Positions 56,021 to 64,000 of a DNA stretch of 64,000 nucleotides are shown here, piece by piece. The DNA is from Bondarzewia mesenterica. Lineage: Eukaryota; Basidiomycota; Agaricomycetes; Russulales; Bondarzewiaceae. Location: NCBI GenBank assembly GCA_004802705.1, contig SGPL01000035.1, positions 49,062-113,061 on the forward strand. Direction: 5' to 3'. Made by a program: the position numbers and the translations under genes. The notes below the pieces were generated by a model. It was not told where the DNA came from. It made no database searches and saw only the letters and a list, made by a program, of their open reading frames with translations. Position 1 is the stretch's first letter. Each line of letters begins with the position of its first letter.

Positions 56021-57693
56021 TCAAGGCGGACTGCGAGAGCGCATGCCGGANGGCAAGGTATGCCTTCTNGCAGCGTGCGCATGTGCGTACGGATGGTGCG
56101 CATGCGTCTCGGGTGGCGTCCTTGCCGTTAATCCTCCACCTCCACCAGCACCATTGGAAGGCGCGTCCAACCAGGAGTGAATCTGCGGCAAGCGAGCACT
56201 ATTGCNAGTCCCACTCGGGTTCTGGAGGGGAGCGAGAGATGGATGAGAATACTGATGGGGCGGGGCGAGGGAGGGAAGAGATGACGGGCTGCGNTCTGCG
56301 CTCAAGGAGGACAGCGGGGCGGGGTTGGGGGCGGAAGTGGAGAGTATCGATGAGGTGCGGAGAGAGGTGCTGGAGAGGGGACCTCGTTTGTGTGGAAACT
56401 GGTCNGGGCGCGGACGAGAATGAGTGCGCTCAAAAAGGCCGCATTTATTGCATAGCTGAAATGAGAGGAGGAGAAAAGATATGCATGTGAACGATAGTCC
56501 GGGTGGAAGAGAGATAGGAACTGACCACTTTTCCAGGATTTAAGCTCGATCGTCGCCAGGTAGATGTGTCCGTCGTGCAACAATTGAAACACCTTCTTCT
56601 CACGCGATCGCTTAGCTTTGTCGCCGCGTCGTCAGTGTACACGATGCTGTGAAAACTTGCTTGCCCTGGGAAGGGGTACTGGGAGTCATGTTGCATATGG
56701 GCGTGATCATTGTGGAGCGTGGCGGGCGAGATCTGGGACGGGACGACATGAGATGCTGGTGGATACATGGCGTGACTATTCGCGCTGGCGACACTAAAAC
56801 GAGAGGGATCACGGTAGGCGTGCGGGTGCGCAGAGGACGGGACATAGTACGACCGAGAACGGTCTGTCGAGTCTCCATTGATGTAATGAGGGGGGTTCGA
56901 GCTGTACATTGAAGGCGGCTGCATCGAGCGAGACGAGGGAGCTGGGGAAGAGACGGAAGACCTGTCGAGGGAAGAGGAAGAAAGGGAAGGGGATTGGGGG
57001 AGGGTTGCGATGGGTGGGTGAGGGGAGTGCCCAAATATGGATGATGGGCGGACAGTGTCATCATCTGCGCGTCTGTCAAAAAAATAAAATTGAACGGGCG
57101 CCTTTAGAACGGTATGCGGAAAGTATGGAATGGGAAGCAAACCTGGAATGGAGAGGGCCGGGCTCTGTGCGGTGAGGCATTCTGTCTCTGTCGATGATAG
57201 GTGGAAGTTTTGTTGAGCCGTTGGCTATGCTGCCTGTTGGAGCGGGTAAGGACTCTTGGACCTCGTTCCTTGATATGATTTTGGAGTCTGAGCCGAAAAT
57301 GGGCTGGACGGTGAAGAAAGGCATTGAAAGAGAAAGGGGAGGTTGGAGAGAGGGAAGAAGATACAGCGCAGTTAAATGAAAGAACGAGCTCGGTTAAGAG
57401 AACAAGACGCGTACCTGATCTGAGATGTTTGAAAGTTTACGAATTTGAAGGGACGCGCGGCGTCTGTACCTGGGCGATCGTCGCTGGATGGATGCCGGCG
57501 GAGTGGAGGGCCAGAGTAGTGGGGGTTGGGGGAATGACGGTCGAGCTGAGACGGCAGTGGCTGATGGGGTGAAGGGTAACCGAGGTGAGGAGAATGGGCC
57601 GGGGAGGGAGCTGAGCGGCTGAGAGAGAAACGGGGAAGAGAAGTGGAGGATGAAAAGGCAAGGGGGACGGGAGTACTTAAGAGCTTACCGCAT
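56021..57693 (-). CDS. GATA-type zinc-finger transcription factor
   Basis: Proposed exons on the minus strand: 57693-57689, 57618-57441, 57303-57143, 57072-56526, 56455-56021; 441 residues with a few N-derived unknowns. Long Pro/Ser/His-rich segments precede a single GATA finger split by an intron: RCFNCCTTDTSTWRRSSLNP then GKV and LCNKCGLFERTHSRPRP, with the basic tail expected after the finger. The Cys-Cys loop is 19 residues, longer than the usual 17-18. Such factors bind GATA or related DNA sites; the regulated pathway is unknown. The finger exons are firm. The first two exons are tentative: ATGCG as a 5-nt start exon and a donor at 57440 are the choice that keeps the frame, and a donor at 57414 (GTACGC) would not. 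Confidence 0.78.
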
Positions 57694-60519
57694 TGAAGAG
57701 GCAGTCCGTGGGGATTGGAGGCTGGGTGATGGTGATGGGAGGAGAGGAAGGCGCGATGGAAAGAGTCAAGCGCGGTGGTCTACAAGAGCGCAAACTCGCA
57801 AGTCGGTGCACCCAGCCGCCGCAATGCCGGGTCTGTCCACTCACCCCGCGGCCTGCTCGGATCACTCCGGCCATCGCCCTCTTTCCCAGCTCCCGTACAC
57901 ACGTGACCGAGCCGTCCCTGCCGTCCCCATCTCCGTCTCCCAAATTCGTCCCCTACCTAATCAGTCTGACCCTGACTCCCCCGCACCAGGGCTCCCGATC
58001 ATGCCACAAAGATATCAACATCTCCCGCCGTGATTGATGTCCCGCTCTGTGCTACGCTCTTGTCACCAGCAACATTAAATAAAAACCCTGCCAGAAGGCT
58101 CGCAAAGGGCCAGAAGGTTCACTCGCCGCCGTGTGCTGCCAACGAGGTGCATCACATCCGCCCAAAATTCACACACCTCTAGCTCTGCATCATCCGATCT
58201 TGGATTCCGCGAAATCATCAACTCTAGGGCGACCCGCGTCATGACAAACGCGAACTAGGGTTTCTCAAGGACCGTCCGTGCATGCAATCTTTGACGATGC
58301 GGTCCAGCAACGTTCTGATCTCGCCACCCACAGTTCTATCGTTCGTGAGGAGAGATGGGCCGGAACACTTTCAGATGCCTTTGTGATCATCCTCCACTTC
58401 CGTGTTCTACATGATCATCTGTGCGTGCTCCATACGTTGACTCGTTCCTTTTTCCCCTCTCTAATCCTGCCCGTCAGAATGGCAGTTCCTATCATCCATG
58501 GACAGTTGGGTCGTGGCCGTCGTGATGCGCTCATCAAACCGTCGGAGCTATCTCTTCAAATCCCCGTTCAGACTGTACTTTCATATCAGCAGTTTCCTTC
58601 CATCGATATATCTTCGTATCCCCAGCTGATCCCGCGCACCTGCAAGTACGGGCGCCGGTGAATGATTGTGACTCCTCTCATTTCATGTCGCCCTTGTTTA
58701 GGACTTGATTCATCGTCCTTGCCTCTCAGCGTGGCGCGGCTCCCGGGCTTTCGAGAGCGGACATCGTACCATTGCTTTAGAAGCCCACTACTACCCTCGC
58801 AGTGGATATCATACTTGTTCAATTGGGGCGTATCATTGTGACAAAGTATCAGGCGGTGGAAGCCAGAGACACCAGGGTCCAATTCAGCTCTAGCTGAGTC
58901 CCTTTCTCATATACAGTCACAGGGAATCTGATGGTCTAATTTTGGCCAATCAGCACAACGATGGACTCGGATGAGGATGAAAAATGATTCGGTCTTCGAA
59001 CATTCCGACACCTACTGATACTACCGCGTAAGGGGTGCAGGTTCAGACTTAGGGAACACGATGTTCCTCTACAATTTTTCTTGGATGGCAAACAAACACA
59101 GATGTGGGGTCACTTGTCCCCCTCAACGATGTGTCTTTACCGCGCGTCGACGGGATGCGGAATATACTGTGCCTCCTCATAGGACACTTGATCCAGATGA
59201 GCCGCAAGTGGTCCTCTCCTTCTGCCCAACGCTTCTTCTGGACAGATCATCTACCTTCCTGATATTCTGATGGATTTGTTGATTGGGCGTGACGCACTGA
59301 TGCTAGTCCTTCATATGCGAGTCGCAACAATCATCATCGCACGGTTCTTGACCTGTTCAAGCGCTGGGTGGTCAACGCATTGCCTCAACTTGTTCTGAGC
59401 CTCCGATGTGCCCACTATTGCCCTCGCTGGACCCATCGCTCACCTCCGGTGTCTCGTTTTCATCCTTAGGGATCACGACGTCCCGGTCCATTGTCAAAGA
59501 GCTCAGGCAAGCTTGTCAAAGTCTGGAAAAACCGAATGTCGGGATGGTCTACTGTTCCAATGGCAACGGCGTCTTCCCTTGAACCAGAAATTAATGACAG
59601 ATCTTCTGGACCGGTTGAAGGCGGGATTCTCTCAGGACCTGATGGCGCGGTTCTTCTTCAATCGCCGCCAAGGTACGTAGCCTACCATGTCCGCGCCGCT
59701 ACCTGCATTCTTCATTATGTGTTATGGCGCATCTCGTCATCACCCTTCTTTCGTTGTCACACTCCTCAAATTCTAGGTACATCCAACGACCGAATCATTA
59801 TCCCTCTCATAACTCTTTCCAACTCTTCAATATTGCTCAATTTTCATGACCCCTTCTAGCCCAGGTCTTGCGTAATGACATACCCCAGAACACCTTATCC
59901 AAGAAGAACTCGCCCAAATCTCGCAAGTGACGTATCTGGGTATCAACTGTTGAGGGCTGCAACAGCGTTTCTGTTTGATGTCAGTCAGCGTGAGATTCCA
60001 GATTGTTGCAGAATGGAACTGCATGTGTAAGCCAATATTTGCTTTCCTACGCAGAGGTGAAGGCCTGAGATTATGCCACGTTGAGCTGTAGGGCACTGTG
60101 TGAAACTCCCGTAGGGGTTTTCACCAGTTCTTATAGCGTGTTAATAACACTGGATTAACACTGGGTTAAAAATAGGACAATACGAGATGATTTAAAATTG
60201 AAAAATCTACAGCAGTGAAGTCAAATTCTTTTTGCATGGCCTCTTCTCAACTTTCGGAGAAGGTCTAACGCGACCGAACGACGCAGGTCAACTTGCGAGA
60301 GATGGTGGGTATGGGAACATGACCGACTCGGGCATGGTCATTGAAACTGTAACACGACACACGCCTTATAACAGTGGCTATTCATACATCAAAAAACTCG
60401 TGGGTGATGGACAGAGCAGTTGATGCCTGGCAAGTCATGCTCGCAAATTTAAGTGGTAAGCGGGTTATGAGCGAATTTCAAGTCCAACAATGTCGCTCAC
60501 CAGCTCTGACAAGTGGTCA
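57694..60519. other. Intergenic, no gene seen
   Basis: Promoter and 5' leader of the GATA gene at the left. A plus frame (58278-58661) has no recognised features. Near 60140-60172 TAACACTGG(A/G)TTAA is repeated. Confidence 0.45.
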
Positions 60520-60917
60520 TTATTTCAACATGGCGTCGATCTTCGCTTTGCACGCGGCCTGTACCTCCTCATAGGTGGGCGTTTCGGTTTCTTCACCCTC
60601 CTTGATGACAAACCTCTCGACGAGCTGGGCCTTGGTCTCGGGGTTGCTCGCGGTGTACGCTGAAGAAACCCTCACTAGAAATTCCTTCGTGCTGGAGCTC
60701 CACATTCCTTCAACAACACAGTGCGGAAAAACGGATGTGCGCCACCCGTGAGAACATTTGTCCCATGTATCTTTGGGAAAATAGACAGACTTATGCTTAG
60801 CCGCAGTGCTCTGAACCATCCATTGCGACGCGGCGGTGATGATTTTTTTTCTGAGCAACGAAGACTGGTAGTAAGTAATCACGACACTCGAAAACTACTC
60901 ACCGGAAAGTTAGACAT
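60520..60917 (-). CDS. Small hypothetical protein
   Basis: Two exons on the minus strand, 60917-60903 (MSNFP) and 60864-60520, joined over a very short 38-bp intron, give 119 residues. The sequence is coherent: a basic start (SSLLRKKIITAASQW), a Cys/Trp-containing middle (WDKCSHGWRTSVFPHC) and a charged end (IKEGEETETPTYEEVQAACK). No signal peptide or membrane segment is evident. I do not recognise a family. If the first exon is wrong, a start further inside (WMVQSTAAK, about 60820) is possible. Confidence 0.5.
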
Positions 60918-62389
60918 GAGTCGACGATGCTGACCGACAGAGGGATGGATTGGCAAATACTTATGCGAAGATAAGAGGTTCAAAGCCCGTCTGTATAAAA
61001 TGTGGTGATGTGTGGAGATTGGCATAAGATGCAGTCAAAAGACGTACTGAATGACAGTAATTCTTGGAGGAAGTGCGGGGAGGAGTAGTTGGACTGGGAG
61101 CCTTTTAAACAATCCAAGGGCATGCGCGCTCGCAGACGGATGGCTTGGGCTGACGAACTCGAAAGTGAACGAGACACGTATCACACGCCGAGTCAACTGG
61201 CTGATTGTGTGCAACAAGGCCTGAGGAACTCCCTCAGAGAGGAAAATTGATGGAAATCCGGATCATCTCGATAATCAATTTGTTTTGAAAACCTCGAGGC
61301 GGCCAAAACGCTGCCGTTGCTTGAGAATACAAGACAGAGACTGCGAAACCGTATTTCATACTCCCATGCTAAACTAGTCATCTAGAGCATCAAAAATCAA
61401 GAGTGACGTACTTCGCATCTTCTTCAGACAAGAAGGACCTCCGCTTTCCAAAATCCTGAAGAAGATAATAACGTAGAAGTCGCCGTTACGCCCAGAAGTC
61501 AAGATTCTGATGGGTTTAAACATGGGAGGGATGATTGATGAATGGTGAACTAGGTGTGAGATCTGAGAAATCGTCAATCAGGTATTGTACCGAATCCACA
61601 GCGGTCTGCGAAGGATATCCATGCTCAAGCCCCCGTAAAAGCAGCCAGACGATCCCGATACCGCGAGAAAGGGAGGCTCTCAGTGCCCCGTCCTAGTACC
61701 TGTCAACTTCCCAAACGGTCGCCCGGATTCTGGCAACTGGCGCTTGGAGCTGAACATGACGCTGAAGACGCATAGGAGCCAACGGCGATTGGGACGTACG
61801 ATCTAGTCATGAGCAGGCCGATGCGAAGCCCGGCGGGACCGTGAACATGAGTGTGTATTGAAGCTGGCGATGTGACTCGAGATACGAATGTACAAGGACT
61901 CAGTACAGGCCCGATGCAACAGACAAAAGTTGAATTCGAACTCCGCCAAACATAATAGCTGAGTATAAATGCCCAATTATTTAATCACAAAAGGAATCAA
62001 AAGCACTACTATTACTAGTAGGTTCAACATCGCCCTCTCATTACGGCTCGGCGTTCATTAACATTGGCAGGTTTCTGACACACTGCCCCATGTTGACGCT
62101 GAGGGCTGTATCAAGCTATCTTTCTGCTCCATTTGCTTCTAAAAGTCTTCGTTCTATGGCAGGTCGGCGACTCTAGTCAGTAACACTTTGCCTCGCTGAC
62201 CCATATCAACAGCAGAGAGCCACTTGTCGAAGAGACTTCTTTTCGGAGAGCAAGTCTTTGAGCCGGAAAAGTTGTCGGTATACGAGAGCAGTAAGAAATC
62301 ACGAAACGCTTGATGAATAAAGCCATTCTGACGTCTTTCGGCGTACAGCTCACTCAATACCGCCTGCGGGAGAGATCCTCCCCAAACCC
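60918..62389. other. Intergenic, may hide the first exon of the phosphotransferase gene
   Basis: No independent gene is supported. The frame of the downstream gene is open back to a TAA at 62318-62320 but has no ATG, so its start exon probably lies in this region. Confidence 0.4.
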
Positions 62390-63661
62390 CATTATATAGA
62401 CTTCAACACTCGCGCTCTGGCTTGCGCAGCTGCCGACGCCATCTCCAGTAATTTGCCGCCTCGGTTGTCCTGGTTCGATTGGGGCGGGTATAATTCCGTC
62501 TTCCTCCTCACATTTAATGACGGTACCGAGGTAATCGCTCGCATACCCTATTCTCGAGCTCGGATCCCCTCTCAGTCTGGTGTGCCTCCCAAAATGTCTT
62601 CGGTTGTCGCCACCATGACCTTCGCTCGCTACTACTGTGGCATTCCTTGTCCTAGGGTCTTAGCATGGAACTCATCGGGCGACAATCCCGTCGGCGCTCC
62701 CTATATACTGATGGAGAAGGCCGAAGGCGAATATCCCTACGCGCGATGGGGGACTGTTTCCGAGGACCGTCGTCTCGCTCTGTTTGATCAGCTGGCCAAA
62801 TATCAGGCGCAATACGCAAGACCACTTCCTTTCTCTCAGATTGGAAGCATCTACTTCGCGTCTCCCCACCTGGCAGAACAGAGAAACATTGATGACCTTG
62901 ACTTGGGAGACCCCGCACTGTATCGCGTCGGACCATTAGCTAAGGGACCCGGTCGCTTGAACCATCTCGCCGGTCTCTCCAGCCCATCATCATCCGTACG
63001 CGAATTATGGCGGGACTACGTGTCCAGCGAGCGTGCAGCTGCAATTGCCAAGTGGGGCTCATGCCGGACGACCGTTATTGACGTAGAAGAGGATCAACCG
63101 GATCTAGACTCGGAGGATGAACACACGATGGGGGAACTCCTCGATGCCGCTGAAGCCATTGAGTCCATGATCGCTACCTGCCCATTGCCCACTGACGAAC
63201 GGCTCCTCGCTCCGTGTCTAGTCATGAACGATTACGCCTGTCGGAACGTTCTGAGCGATCCGGATTCAATGCAAATCACGTCGTTCATCGACTGGGACGA
63301 GGTCGCGTTGCTTCCTTTCTTCCTTTGCACTCGCTTCCCCGAAGAAATCGCAGATTGTCCTGGGGCGCCTCTCGAGTGGAGACAAAGACATGGGGCGGCG
63401 TATGGGTGTGCCGATTTTCAAGGTTCGGTCGATCCTGAGGACGACTACTACCATATGCACATGACTTACCAGAAACAAAGAAACTACTACAAGGAGCGGC
63501 TGAGGGCCTACGATGGGCGATTCAATGCGGAGCTGATGAGGATGAGGGGTGATCTGCTTTATATCCACTATGTAGTCAGTCATGGATGGGGCCGCTGGAT
63601 GTCACCTTCAGTAGTGAATTGGATGAAAGAGAGGGTAAATGAAATAGATACTGCCAGCTGA
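62390..63661 (+). CDS. Aminoglycoside-phosphotransferase-like protein, 5' end unresolved
   Basis: A long uninterrupted frame with kinase-like (APH/choline-kinase fold) features: nucleotide-binding N-lobe WGGYNSVFLLTFNDGTEVIARIP, hinge GAPYILMEKAEG, catalytic-loop LVMNDYACRNVL and metal-binding FIDWDEV. In most relatives the loop reads H-x-D; here Asn replaces His, but the catalytic Asp and the Asn are kept. Fungal members are large in number and mostly of unknown substrate; they are usually not antibiotic-resistance enzymes. No ATG occurs in frame between the upstream stop at 62318-62320 and HYIDFNTRALA (about 62390), while TATATAG/AC at 62398 looks like a splice acceptor, so a first exon is missing from this model. 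A 3' fragment of a paralogue lies inverted at 8285-8495. Confidence 0.78.
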   Translation, partial: HYIDFNTRALACAAADAISSNLPPRLSWFDWGGYNSVFLLTFNDGTEVIARIPYSRARIPSQSGVPPKMSSVVATMTFARYYCGIPCPRVLAWNSSGDNPVGAPYILMEKAEGEYPYARWGTVSEDRRLALFDQLAKYQAQYARPLPFSQIGSIYFASPHLAEQRNIDDLDLGDPALYRVGPLAKGPGRLNHLAGLSSPSSSVRELWRDYVSSERAAAIAKWGSCRTTVIDVEEDQPDLDSEDEHTMGELLDAAEAIESMIATCPLPTDERLLAPCLVMNDYACRNVLSDPDSMQITSFIDWDEVALLPFFLCTRFPEEIADCPGAPLEWRQRHGAAYGCADFQGSVDPEDDYYHMHMTYQKQRNYYKERLRAYDGRFNAELMRMRGDLLYIHYVVSHGWGRWMSPSVVNWMKERVNEIDTAS

Positions 63662-64000
63662 AGATCTCTAGCCAGTGCATAGTAGTGCATGCTTGTACTA
63701 TGCACCGGCAACAATTTTGTGTGACTATATGGAGACAAATGCGCACGGCAAAACTTGTTAGGAGAGGGCCACTGCGTTGCACAGCATGAACAATTCCTGC
63801 CTGTTTTCAACTTTATTCTAGTATTGTCAGCGGGCTAGCGGGCTAAGAAACGAGGCAACGAGTGACTCAGTGATTAGGACAAACACTGTGAGTGTATTGT
63901 GGTAAGTACCTAAGAAACGAGGCAACGAGTGACTACCAGTAAGTCAGTACAAAGTGAGAACAGTAAGGTATAAGGGTATACTCACCTCAGTGATTAGGAC
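63662..64000. repeat. Short interspersed repeats at the window end
   Basis: After the phosphotransferase 3' flank (matched at 8285-8370), the unit CTAAGAAACGAGGCAACGAG occurs at about 63843 and 63911, and CAGTGATTAGGAC at about 63868 and at the last 13 bases. The array may continue beyond the window. Confidence 0.6.

Noticed and set aside
55317..56103. Minus ORFs of 154-220 codons
   Set aside because: They follow the stop of the GATA gene, are rich in Phe/Cys/Ser as in pyrimidine-rich noncoding DNA, and overlap each other in three frames.
1..64000. CRISPR arrays, bacterial operons or phage
   Set aside because: No regular repeat-spacer array and no prokaryotic gene organisation; introns and gene families are fungal.

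Overview
The window is nuclear DNA from a filamentous basidiomycete fungus, most likely an Agaricomycete. The genes are split by many short introns (mostly 50-75 bp, GT..AG). The gene families are fungal: Zn2Cys6 and GATA regulators, a CBM19-like wall protein, an Axl2-like cadherin protein and a Dcr2-like phosphatase. The mobile elements (Ngaro-type tyrosine-recombinase retrotransposon, PIF/Harbinger and Tc1/mariner-type remnants) also fit such genomes. The species cannot be told from the sequence. Single Ns between 51.3 and 56.4 kb and a gap near 52.3 kb mark a draft assembly, so some frame breaks may be base-call errors.

Region 1 (1-8.5 kb) is a nest of mobile elements. A palindromic foldback element with a tRNA-like module in each arm is interrupted in its right arm by a 5.4-kb Ngaro-type retrotransposon with split direct repeats (A1 - gag/pol/recombinase - B1 A2 B2). 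The retroelement is decayed by in-frame stops. It is followed by a 654-bp TA-flanked inverted-repeat element, an 813-bp TTA-flanked Harbinger deletion derivative, and a 3' fragment of an aminoglycoside-phosphotransferase-like gene whose fuller paralogue lies at 62.4-63.7 kb.

Region 2 (9.6-38.4 kb) is gene-dense: a secreted amidase, a secreted CBM19-like repeat protein, a BTB/POZ protein divergent from mitochondrial dihydroorotate dehydrogenase (pyrimidine synthesis), a leucine-rich-repeat protein, a damaged aldo-keto reductase, a Dcr2-type metallophosphoesterase, an importin-beta of the Kap123/importin-4 type, an Axl2-like membrane protein and dynein light chain LC8. I joined exons by hand; in each fully resolved gene the joined exon lengths sum to an intact reading frame.

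Region 3 (38.4-64 kb) is gene-poorer: a Zn2Cys6 transcription factor with an unresolved C-terminus, a 3-ketoacyl-CoA thiolase next to an FAD-dependent monooxygenase, a GATA-finger regulator, a small unrecognised protein and the phosphotransferase-like protein, separated by several 1.4-4.5 kb stretches with no gene I can support. There is no operon or gene cluster. The most interesting signals are the nested foldback/Ngaro structure, a dispersed 58-bp repeat shared by two distant intergenic sites, the duplicated phosphotransferase 3' end, 5-nt exons, and a module duplication that carried its intron position with it.
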